The notes beneath the pieces are model-generated. The model was not told the DNA's origin. It saw only the letters and a list, made by a program, of their open reading frames with translations, and did not search any database. The position numbers and the translations under genes were made by a program. This document shows positions 31,357 through 42,100 of a stretch of DNA of 64,000 bases, one piece after another; the first letter of the stretch is position 1; each line of letters begins with the position of its first letter. The stretch comes from Diplolepis rosae (taxonomy: Eukaryota; Arthropoda; Insecta; Hymenoptera; Diplolepididae), in contig JAPYXD010000275.1 of the NCBI GenBank assembly GCA_030998225.1, positions 1,612,001-1,676,000 on the forward strand, in the 5' to 3' direction.

Positions 31357-34318
31357 TAAGTGAAAATGATTTCAAAAATATGCATTTACACGTCCATCCA
31401 TGATTTTCATTCTGAGTCACTCAAATAATAGGAAGGTAGTTACATAAAAGTGACAATTATTTCAAGAATATGCAGTTGCACGTCCAGACATGATTTGCAT
31501 TCTGAGTCACTCAAATAATACGAAGGTAGATACATAAAAGTGACAATTATTTCAAGAATATGCAGTTGCATGTCCATTCATGATTTGCATTCTGAGTCAT
31601 AGAAATAATAAAAAGTTAGTTACGTAAGGAAACATTACTTCAAGAATATGCAGTTACACGTCTTGTCATCATTTGCGTTCTGAGTCACTTGAATAATACG
31701 AAGGTAGTTACATAAAAGTGACAATTATTTCAAGAATATACAGTTGCACGTCCATTCATGATTTGCATTCTGAGTCATAGAAATGATGGAAACTTTGATT
31801 ACATAAAGAAATATTACTTGAAGAATATGCAGTTATACGTCTAGTTATCATTTGCATTCTGAGTCACTCAAATAATAGGAAGGTATTAAAATAAAAGTGA
31901 ACGTTAATTGATGAATATGCAGTTGCACGTCCATTCATGATTTGCATTCTGAGTCATAGAAATTATAAAAAGTTAGTTACGTAAGGAAACATTACATCAA
32001 GAATATGCAATTACACGTCTAGTCACCATTTGCATTCTGAGTCACTTGAATAATAAGAAGGTATTTACATAAAAGTGACAATTATTTCAAGAATATGCAG
32101 TTGCACGTCCGTTCATGATTTGCATTCTGAGTCACTCAAATAATACGAAGGTAGATACATAAAAGTGACAATTATTTCAAGAATATGCAGTTGCATGTCC
32201 ATTCATGATTTGCATTCTGAGTCATAGAAATAATAAAAAGTTAGTTACGTAAGGAAACATTACTTCAAGAATATGCAGTTACACGTCTTGTCATCATTTG
32301 CGTTCTGAGTCACTCAAATAATAGGAAGGTATTAACATAAACGTGAAAATTAATTGATGAATATGCAGTTGCACGTCCATTCATGATTTGCATTATGAGT
32401 CATACAAATGATGGAAACATTGGTTACATAAAGAAATATTATTTGAAGAATATTCAGTTGCACGTCCATTCATGATTTGCATTCTGAATCGTAGAAATAA
32501 TAAAAAGTTAGTTACGTAAGGAAACATTACTTCAAGAATATGCAGTTACACGTCTAGTCATCATTTGCATTCTGAGTCACTCAAATAATACGAAGGTATT
32601 AACATAAAAGTGAAAATTAATTGATGAGTATGCAGTTGCACGTCCATTCATGATTTGCATTATGAGTCATACAAATGATGGAAACTTTGGTTACATAAAG
32701 AAATATTATTTGAAGAATATTCAGTTGCACGTCCATTCATGATTTGCATTCTGAATCGTAGAAATAATAAAAAGTTAGTTACGTAAGGAAACATTACTTC
32801 AAGAATATGCAGTTACACGTCTTGTCATCATTTGCGTTCTGAGTCACTCAAATAATACGAAGGTATTAACATAAAAGTGAAAATTAATTGATGAGTATGC
32901 AGTTGCACGTCCATTCATGATTTGCATTATGAGTCATACAAATGATGGAAACTTTGGTTACATAAAGAAATATTATTTGAAGAATATTCAGTTGCACGTC
33001 CATTCATGATTTGCATTCTGAGTGACTCAAATAATACGAAGGTAGTTACATAAAAGTGACAATTATTTCAAGAATATGCAGTTGCACGTCTTGTCATCAT
33101 TTGCATTCTGAGTCACTCAAAGAAGAGGAAGGTATTAACATAAAAGTGAAAATTAATTGATGAATATGCAGTTGCACGTCCATTCATGATTTGCATTATT
33201 AGTCATAGAAATGATAAAAAGTTAGTTACGTAATGAAACATTACTTCAAGAATATGCAGCTACACGTCTATTTATCATTTGCATTCTGAGTCACTCAAAT
33301 AATACGAAGGTAGTTACATAAAAGTGGAAATTATTTCAATAATATGCAGTTGCTCGTCCATTCATAATTAAAATTACTCCAAGAATATGGAGTTACACGT
33401 CTAGTTATCATTTACATTCTGAGTGACTCAAATAATACGAAGGTAGTTACATAAAAGTGACAATTATTTCAAGAATATGCAGTTGCACGTCCATTCATGA
33501 TTTGCATTCTGAGTCATAGAAATAATAAAAAGTTAGTTACGTAAGGAAACATTACTTCAAGAATATGCAGTTACACGTGTTGTCATAGTTTGCATTCTGA
33601 GTCACTCAAATAATAGGAAGGTATTAACATAAAAGTGAAAATTAATTGATGAATATGCAGTTGCACGTCCATTCATGATTTGCATTCTGAGTCATAGAAA
33701 TGATAAAATGTTAGTTACTCAATGAAACATTACTTAAAGAATATGCAGCTACACGTCTATTTATCATTTGCATTCTGAGTCACTCAAATAATACGAAGGT
33801 AGTTACATAAAAGTGGAAATTATTTCAATAATATGCAGTTGCTCGTCCATTCATAATTAAAATGACTCCAAGAATATGGAGTTACACGTCTAGTTATCAT
33901 TTGCATTCTGAGTGACTCAAATAATACGAAGGTAGTTACATAAAAGTGACAATTATTTTAAGAATATGCAGTTGCACGTCCATTCATAATTAAAATTACT
34001 TTAAGAATATGCAGTTACACGTCTAGTTATCATTTAAATTCTGAGTGGCTCAAATAATACGAAGGTAGTTACATAAAAGTGACAATTATTTCGAGAATAT
34101 GCTGTTTCACGTCCATTCATGATTTGCATTCTGAGTCATAGAAATTATAAAAAGTTAGTTACGTAAGGAAACATTATTTCAAGAATATGCAGTTGCACGT
34201 CCATTCATGATTTGCATTCTGAGTCATAGAAATTATAAAAAGTTATTTACACAATGAAACATTACTTCAAGAATATGCAGTTACATATCTAGTCATCATT
34301 TGCATTCAGAATCACTTA
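31357..34318 (+). repeat. 90-bp satellite array, about 33 units
   Basis: The period is exactly 90 (for example TACATAAAAGTGACAATTAT at 31441 and 31531). Two monomer classes tend to alternate. Class A has TTACATAAAAGTGACAATTA and CACGTCCATTCATG; class B has TTACGTAAGGAAACATTA and CACGTCTAGTCATC. The most constant part is GAATATGCAGTT...ATTTGCATTCTGAGTCA, which contains an octamer (ATTTGCAT) and a TGAGTCA site 2 bases apart. Some late units (33350, 33850, 33990) share a deletion joining CCATTCATAATT to AAAATTACT. No coding frame. Confidence 0.95.
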
Positions 34319-34430
34319 CATTTTTCGTTTCAATTTCGAAAAATACGATTGAAATTTTTTGCTTTGCAACTTTTATCTCTTTTCTATTTGAAAAATAGTG
34401 AGAAATAAGATATAGATAAATGATCTTGTA

Positions 34431-35317
34431 TAGGGTTTTCCAATTAGAGGTTTCATTTTGAATAGCCCGCTGTTTTGGCAGCCATCATAATAAGATGTAT
34501 CATTTTGTGACAGATGACAACTAAAAACTATGCCATCAATAAAAATGGAACGATATGCGCTTCAACAACGCATTAAAATTGTTAAAATCCACTACTAAAG
34601 ATCATTATGAGCGATGAGGCTCATTTTCACCTTGGAAGCTACGTTAATAAGCAGAATTGTCGCATTTGGGACTCGGAAAACCCAAAAATGATTATTGAAA
34701 ACCCTCTCTATACGCAACGTGTAACTGTTCTGTGCGGTTTATGGGCAAGAGGGATCATTCGGCCTTTACATTCTTGAAAAAGAAACAGGAGCGGCTGTTT
34801 TGGTGAATGGATTGCACTATCGAACCATGATTAGTGAATTTTTATGGCCAGAATTGGAAGATATGGATGTGGACGATGTTTATTTCCAACAAGACGGCGC
34901 TACGTACAACACACGTGGCGAAACCATCGGTCTTTTGCGTGAAAAGTTTCCAGGCAGAGTGATTTCTCGAAACGTCGATTACAATTGGCCACCGAGATCA
35001 TGCGATTTAACACCTCTAGACTTTCTTCTTTGGGCTTACGTGAAAGATAAGGTTTATGCTGACGCTTCTCAGTCAATTCAAGAATTCAAAGAGAATATTC
35101 GTAACGTTATCGACGAAATAGAGCCCCAGATGTGCGCAAATGTAATGAAAAATTTCATCAGAAAAGCAATGTTCTGCAAACATAGACACGGAGTCTATAT
35201 GAATAATATTGTTTTTTATTATTAATGGCAAACCTTCCGCTATTAAATGAAATAATAATCAAATTATTTTTTAGAAAAAACACGCGTTTTTCTTATCAAT
35301 CAAAATGGAACCTCTAA
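34431..35317 (+). mobile_element. Tc1/mariner-superfamily element, internally deleted
   Basis: The left end TAGGGTTTTCCAATTAGAGG and the right inverted AACCTCTAA with TCAAAATGG mark terminal repeats. The length of about 0.9 kb is shorter than a full element (1.2-1.4 kb). The right terminus is cut by insertion of the Tc1 element at 35318. A transposase C-terminal half lies inside. Confidence 0.75.
34604..35225 (+). pseudogene. Tc1/mariner-superfamily transposase, C-terminal half
   Basis: It starts inside the catalytic domain (MSDEAHFHLGSYVNKQNCR, the first Asp in SDEAHF), loses frame near 34770, and resumes at 34800 with YFQQDGATYNTRGETIGLL (second Asp in QQDGA), NWPPRSCDLTPLDFLLWAYV and a C-terminus that ends HGVYMNNIVFYY at TAA 35223. 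The N-terminal DNA-binding half is missing. The second element of this family at 60919-61655 has the opposite half. Confidence 0.88.
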
Positions 35318-36004
35318 TATCCCGAGTCGAACTATTGATTCTCTAAGATGCTCCATTTTCGAGGACTTGAGAGAATCAAAAGAGGCGTATTAGCTGTTTA
35401 AATCAATGTAATTTTGATCCTCTGTTGGTGCTCTTCTCCTGCAGATATTTCCGTTTCTGCACCTTGGAGGATCTTAAAGAGTAGCAACGAAGATTCTCCT
35501 TACCTCCTCTATGATTCTCCATTTCTAAAAGTATATAATTCCTAATGACGTCAGGAATTAGCAGCGGTTTATTATTATTTATATTTATCGTGTTGATTAA
35601 GAGAGAAACGAAAATATAGTACCAGACTTTTGGAAAATAATGAGGAATGTATCAAAGTATCAATGTCTGGTACACGTCGAATTTTGTTTTGAAAACATTA
35701 ATTTTGAAAAATTGTATTTTTCGAAATAAAAATCCAAATGTTAACGGAGATTCATTTTTTAATGGATTCCTCATTGTTGCCTACAATTTCATGATTATAT
35801 TTACATTTCTGTCCTAATCAACCCGATGAATATAAATAATATAAAATGGTTGGTCATTTGTGACGTTATTACGCATCACATACCCTCAAGTACTAGAATG
35901 AAAAGGGTTCACCAAGAGCGAGTCCTCGATTTTTCGAAAACTATTAGAGATTTTAAAACTTTTTTTTTTTAAATAAAAGTACTCTCGAAGGACTACGGCG
36001 CTAC

Positions 36005-36627
36005 TATCTAATAGATAGTCCAGTCCCCATCGTTGTCCAGAATGGCCTGGCACCTTTTCGGCATGCTTTCCACTAATTTTTCAGCGTAGTCCGTTGGTAA
36101 TTCTTGCCATATCTTCCTGATTTTTTGCGAGAGCTGTTTCAGGGCGAACACACGTTTTCCCGCAAGCTTCCTCTTTGAAACACTCCAGACATTTTCGATT
36201 GGATCGAATTGGAGGACTGTGATGGCCAGTCCAAAGTTGTGATGCCCTTTTCTGTTTTCCAGGCGGTGCAGAGACGGCTTCGAAGTTTCGGTTCGTTATT
36301 TTCTTGTAAGATCCAATCGGCCGTATCGGCTCCAAACATCTTTGTAGCAGACCTTAGAAGACCACGTTCATATATTTGGAGCATTTTCTGAGCATTCAAG
36401 TTCTCGGTGAAGAGCTCTAAACACCCAAAAACGCGCTGTGAGAAGCATCCCCAAACATGGACCATCAAGGGGTCTTTTTTATTGGCTTTATAACGCTCAA
36501 CCCATCTCTTCACGAACGATTTCGACTTTTTGATGTATTTAGCAGCGACTGTATAGGACATAAGTGGACCCTTTGGATGGGTACACAAGAAGACCGCTTC
36601 AAAACATTTCGCGTACACAGAACTCAT
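36005..36627 (-). pseudogene. Tc1-like transposase, deleted and frameshifted
   Basis: Minus strand: the N-terminal DNA-binding part ends with SKSFVKRWVERYKANKKD (about 36480), then jumps directly to VWGCFSQRVFGCLELF, losing the segment with the first catalytic Asp. The second block WILQENNEPKLRSRL has Asn and Glu where DNDPK is usual, and LDWPSQSSNSIQSKMSG replaces the SPDLNPIENLW block. A frameshift near 36150 leads to the end IRKIWQELPTDYAEKLVESM and a stop near 36007. Confidence 0.88.
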
Positions 36628-36719
36628 TATGACTCACGTCTGCTGTCTCCGACGATTCGAGCGCTACTGAATCGCCTTGGTAATTGCGCCGTAGTCCTTT
36701 AAATGTACTTTCATTAAAT

Positions 36720-36999
36720 TAAGAGAGTATAAAGAGAAGCAAAAGAGAATCAAAAGAGTATCAAGAGAAGCAAAAGAGAATCAAGAGAGTATCAAGAGAA
36801 GCAAAAGAGAATCAAAAGAGTATCAAGAGAAGCAAAAGAGAATCAAGAGAGTATCAAGAGAAGCAAAAGAGAATCAAGAGAGTATAAAGAGAAGCAAAAG
36901 AGAATCAAAAGAGTATCAAGAGAAGCAAAAGAGAATCAAGAGAGTATCAAGAGAAGCAAAAGAGAATCAAGAGAGTATCAAGAGAAGCAAAAGAGAATC
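36720..36999. repeat. 31-bp minisatellite, about nine units
   Basis: The unit AAGAGAAGCAAAAGAGAATC plus AAGAGAGTATC is repeated with a period of 31 (for example AGAGAAGC at 36733 and 36764). It lies inside the right arm of the Tc1 element. AGAGAATC is also the innermost part of the terminal repeat, so the array seems to have grown from the terminus. Confidence 0.9.
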
Positions 37000-37018
37000 A
37001 ATAGTTCGACTCGGGATA

Positions 37019-38599
37019 CATACTGTATACATGATGTACATACACTTCCACGTATCACAATAGTAACCAAGAAATTAGGAGAATTTTTTTTCCGTATTCA
37101 TTTTAAAGAAATATTGAATCATTAATATTAATATATCTTTGATTGCTGAAAACACATGTTGAATATGAAAAACATTATTTCAAGTATATGCTACTCGTAA
37201 TTATTTCCTTCTTCAAAATTTCGAAAAGTATAAGATGTAAAAAAGAAACCTGAAATTGTTAAAATTATTATTGAGGCAATTAAAAGTGGGATGCGAGACA
37301 TTGTTTCTCTCTAAATTTCGAATTAGTGATAATCTGTTCACACTAAAATAGTGAAAAATTTACAAATTCTTAGTAAAACATAACTAATTAAAAATTAAAT
37401 TTTGCTAATCTATATGAAATTTGACTAACTCATAAGATAAAATGTCAAATGATTTATTCGAAATATTTCTTACTAATTGCAATTGAACGCAATTCAGAAA
37501 ATACAATAGTACAGTTTACTCAGAATCAAAGAGATGATTTTCAATTTGAAGTATTACACGGCCAACTATATCGATAAACATATAAGATCTTTCCGCATTT
37601 ATTTTATCTACTACTTTAACGTTCTTTCTAATTTTAGCCAGTAATAAAGTAAATACAAATATAGATGCGTGCTTCTCTCTAATTGGTTCCTTGTCTGTAC
37701 GTGGAAATTGACTTATCAATAGATTCAATCGGATTTATCTCCTACAATGAGTGTTGAATTTTTCAACAAAATAAGGACAAAAGCTCTGAATTTTTAAATT
37801 ACGTATTTTAATGCCTTCAATTTTAAAAATTTTTTGAAATTGATATTTAAAAAAAAAGCGACGATTTTTAAGGGAAAAGGGTTTTTAGGAAAAAAGAACT
37901 CATTTTTATTTTGAAACAGGAAAAGAATAGTAAAGTATTTTAGAATAATGTCTTTCTTTCTATGATTGCCAATCAGCAAAATTCCTATCGACGTGTTTAA
38001 GGGCATGTGATACTCAGGGGATTAGCAAATTCTATTGATATTAGGTTACTACGTGTTTGTGCCCAAACTACATAACATTTAGTTTTCAAAATTTAGGAAA
38101 TAATGAAGAAGTTGAAAATGGACGTAGATAGACTGCTTTCGGTTTCGAAAATGAAACAAGTGCAACTTTAGCTGTACAGTACTGGCAAAAATTTAAGAAA
38201 TAATTCATCTACTTTTATTATCTTAAATAGTATGTTAAGGTTGTGTGTAAAAAAATCGATCTCTGGTAGAATTTTTCAAAAAAGGAGCTGATATTTAAAT
38301 AGAATAATTTTTTATATGCTAAATTAATTTCAAATTCTTCAACCGTACAGATGCAGAGATAATTAATGTCAAAGTTGACTATTTTAACGCGTAATTCATG
38401 TAATTCATGGCATTGCATAGGCAATCTCCACGTTTTAATTTGTAGTAATTAAATGCTCTTGTAGAGAAATTTAAAAAATATCGGTATTTGTGCTGCTTGA
38501 AAATATAAATTTTTGAAAAAAACATCAAATATCTCCACCATGCAGATTTATAGATAATCTAATTTAGAAAATTTAAACAGTGTCTTTCGAACAGATAAA
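37019..38599. other. Noncoding AT-rich stretch
   Basis: No supported gene. Small open frames at 37516-38006 and 38218-38424 (minus) have no recognisable content. Confidence 0.45.
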
Positions 38600-39055
38600 C
38601 GTAACAGTATAACTGAGTGGGGGATCTAAAATATTCCCAACGAGCATGGAGTTGTCACGCGATTGAAATGTTTTCATTAAATATCCGTTTCGTAATTTTA
38701 AGAAGTTTAAAAATATTTATTAAATTTTGCTCAATTTCTTGGATGTTTTAAGTTATGAGTATTATAAATATCCTAGAATTCCACGCTACTTGTGTAACAT
38801 GAAAACTATATGGATTTCGAAACACTTCTAACAGTTGAGCCAAGCAAATATACTAAAGTGACATTGCTTTTTTCAGGGACATGTTTTATCATTTCAATCA
38901 CCAGAACTCCTTTGCTCAATACCTCTTCCAGTAAATATCCACCGTCTCACTCTATCTTTGTCAACAATTTTAGAGGTGGAGCTGAGACCTCTGCCCCCCC
39001 CCCCCCCCCACCAGTTACGGTCTTGCAAAGAACAATAAGACAATCAAGGAGAATA
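38600..39055 (-). repeat. Dispersed repeat, copy 2, next to the secreted-protein promoter
   Basis: Inverted relative to 22655-23115 and about three-quarters identical. It contains a run of about 17 C (38994-39011) absent from copy 1 and ends about 20 bases before the TATA-like sequence of the gene at 39135, with a GAATA microsatellite at its edge. Confidence 0.8.
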
Positions 39056-39134
39056 GAATAGAATAGAAAACATATATACTATATACCGTCGCAACTAAAA
39101 TTTATCATAACATTTTGTCCGAAAAGTTGTAGAA
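39056..39134 (+). promoter_or_regulatory. Putative TATA promoter and 5' UTR of the secreted-protein gene
   Basis: TATATACTATATACC at 39073-39087 would be a TATA box. Transcription starting about 30 bases on (near 39110) would give a 5' UTR of about 25 bases before ATG 39135 (context GTAGAAATG). Inferred from spacing. Confidence 0.45.
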
Positions 39135-39192
39135 ATGAAGATCCTCACGGCTACGATTCTTTGTGCGTTTTTATTTTCTGCTTACTCTCAAG
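39135..39192 (+). other. Exon 1 (signal peptide)
   Basis: Met-Lys start, 13-residue hydrophobic core, Ser-Ala-Tyr-Ser cleavage region, donor CAAG|GTAATT in phase 1. A phase-1 intron right after a signal peptide is common in secreted-protein genes. Confidence 0.75.
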
Positions 39193-42100
39193 GTAATTAT
39201 GTTTCTCTTAAACAAATATCAAGTATACAGAGCTGCGTAACTATTTCAAATGGATCCATTTCAAATACCTATTTGAAATGCAAAATGCCATTTTTCATTT
39301 TGTATTTTAAATAGGAAGAAGAAAACCATTTTGCATTTTCCATTTTAAATAGGTTTTCAACCTAATTTCAATTTAAAATACTATTTTCTAGTTTTTTTTT
39401 GGTTCTGCCCTGGACAAGTAAAAGCACATGTTGGCTTCCCACCGGAGAAATTCGGCCATTGGTCAAAATTTGGCGCGCGATTTAAAATCGAATTAATTTA
39501 ATTCGATATTAAATCGCGCGCCAGTTTACAGCCGAAGGCAGAATTTCTTCAGCGGGAAGCCAACATGCACTGCTCGTGCAGGCAGACATTTTTCGAAACA
39601 CTGATTTTATTTTACTATTTAGTTACGCAGGCATGATTTTGCACCCAGAAAGAAGATCCGTGGGGGACGCAATATTCGAGAAGCAATTGCTACTTAAAGC
39701 AAATAAACACATCCGCAAAGAATAATAAATATTCTTGATGTAATTTTTTGTATTATTAAAAATCTATTTTGCATTTTGTACTAAGCCATTTCAAATATAC
39801 ATTTTGCATTTTTCATTTTAAATAGAAAATAGGAAACCATTTTCTATTTTGCATTTTAAATTGATTTTGCGAACCTATTTTGCATTTTACATTTTAAATA
39901 CATTTTGAGAACCATTTTACCCAGCTCTGCAAGTATACTGAAAAGATAATACAAGTTACATACCAAAACAAACAATTTTTGTCCGCATAACCTTATTTTT
40001 CATTGCTTCTGACAATCGAAGCATTATAAATTGATTCATTCTTAATGCTTTTATCCATCGAAGGGTTATCAGTCGTCCTTTTTTTGAATAATTTTTTAAA
40101 GCGTGCTTCAACTTCATTGAATAATTATTCATTGGTTCTCTAATATATCGAGAGAATTTGGCCATCGTCGAAGTTAAATGTGTGATCCTGTTGCTATGCG
40201 CTTCTTATTAGAGCATTTGTCAGGTTGGTTTAGAACATCCTTTTTGTGTTCGAGAATTCTGGTATTTAGAGAATGTTTTGTTGTTCCGATACAACTGGCT
40301 GTGCAATCATTGTCCTTCTATTTCATCAGCGTTGGTCTGCTAGAAGCAAAGGCCAATCCGTTCCTATGGTCCCATAGAGGGGAGGTCTGGTGTCGGCCTT
40401 ACACTTGTCCTCTTCTTCTCCAGGCCCTGTTAACCAGGCCGTGCAAACCTAATGGAAAGGTGGTGGACCGTTAGCAACTAGCGCCGCGTACAGCACTGCG
40501 CATGAACTACCGTTATGTGTGCACGTGTTAGTGCATATACATGCATACGTAGATTCTTTAAATGTGTTACAAAGAATATATTCAAATAAAATTAAAAGAA
40601 AATTGAAGATTTAGCGCAAAATTGTGAAAATTTAATTCAAGAGTGAGAAGTTATGTTGATATCAACTCACTCTTTAATTACATTTACACAATTTTGCCTT
40701 AAATCATGGTTTTCTCGTCATAAATAAAAATCAAAAATATCTGTAATTTGTATTTTTATTTTCAGAAAATATAGTTGCTTAGCACATTTTGCGTTGATTT
40801 TTGTACTACAAGATAATCGAACACTTTGTGGGGTCGAGATAGCTCTTTTCGGTGTTGTGTGAAAGTCTTCTCCAAATACATTCTTGCTGCTTCCTGCTTC
40901 TGGGATATCTTCTGATTATTTTTTCTGGAATATAGATTAAAAGCATTTAATTTATATGAATATTTGAAATTTATTTCGTAGGTATTTTATAAAATAAATA
41001 AAAATAAATTTTATAAAATAAATCTCCAGTCACATGTTTTGCGAAATTGTGGTGGGAATTTCTGACATTGTGGAATTTGTATTGGCAATTCTCAGCTATT
41101 TTTTCATAAATAATCCTTTGTAATTTTATACCATATATGTACTTGCATCTATATCTTCAGTAACATTTAGACAGAAATACACTGCCGGTCGAAATTATTT
41201 GTTCACTTGTTGTTTCAGCTATTCCTAAAGTGTCTTAATTTTTATAGTAACAAGTTGAAATTTTTTTCCCTATCATAAAATAAAAGTTAATAAAATTTTG
41301 CAAATAACAAATAAAACAAAATAATAAAATAAACTAAATAACAAAATTGAAGAAATTTTTTTTTTCACAGAAAAATTTCTTCAATTTATATTGGAAAATA
41401 CCATCTAGTTTTAAATAACGTTGGATTAATTCTAAATCAGAGGTTGATAAGGTCGATATAGTAGAGTTCCGTTGTCACGTACAGTGATACACTCTTCTAA
41501 TGATCGACATAATCGACTGAAATGATTTAGAAAAATCAGAAAAAATAACAAAATGTTAATTTTATAAAAAAATATTTCAAAAAACTTGAAATTTCAATCA
41601 TTCTGAAAAATATTAACAATTCTGAAATTAATTAAGATTTTTAAAAGTTTTTTGTCTCATTTAAATGGTAGGTTTTCATAGTATTTTGCTAACTAATCAA
41701 GATATTTTCAGATTTTTTTCCTGGATTCTACCCGGCGTCAAAAGTGATACAAAAAGGTCATAAAATTTTAAAAATGTGTAGCTACTTACAAGAAATTTGT
41801 AAAAACCAATGTGTATCATATTTTAATAAAATTTATAGATTACTTTCTTCATTTAAAAATTTTCGACATGTTTGTACCAAGTTTGACCCCAGGGTAGAAT
41901 CCAAAAGAAAAATTCTAAAAATATCTTGATAAGTTAACAAAATACTATGAAGAGTAACCTTCAAAATGAGACCAGAAACGTTTAAAGGTCTTAATTAATT
42001 TCAGTGTTATTAATATTTATTCAAAAAGATCGAAATTTGACGTTTTTTGCAATATATTCTTATAAAATTATCATTTTGCCTTCAACTTGGGCTCAGTAGA

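Larger units (their letters stand above)
35320..37016. mobile_element. Tc1 element, 1.7 kb, TA target duplication
   Basis: Perfect 25-base inverted ends (TCCCGAGTCGAACTATTGATTCTCT) lie at 35320-35344 and, inverted, at 36992-37016, flanked by TA at 35318-35319 and 37017-37018. The size is that of a full Tc1 element. It carries a degraded transposase on the minus strand, and its right arm is expanded by a 31-bp minisatellite. It inserted at the right end of the preceding mariner-family element. Confidence 0.92.

Noticed and set aside
31357..34318. CRISPR-like array
   Set aside because: Units are contiguous 90-bp repeats with no unique spacers, in a eukaryotic setting; it is a satellite.
38994..39011. 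Poly-C tract as a G-quadruplex regulatory site
   Set aside because: A single homopolymer run of about 17 C inside a repeat copy and absent from the other copy; likely slippage or an assembly artefact.
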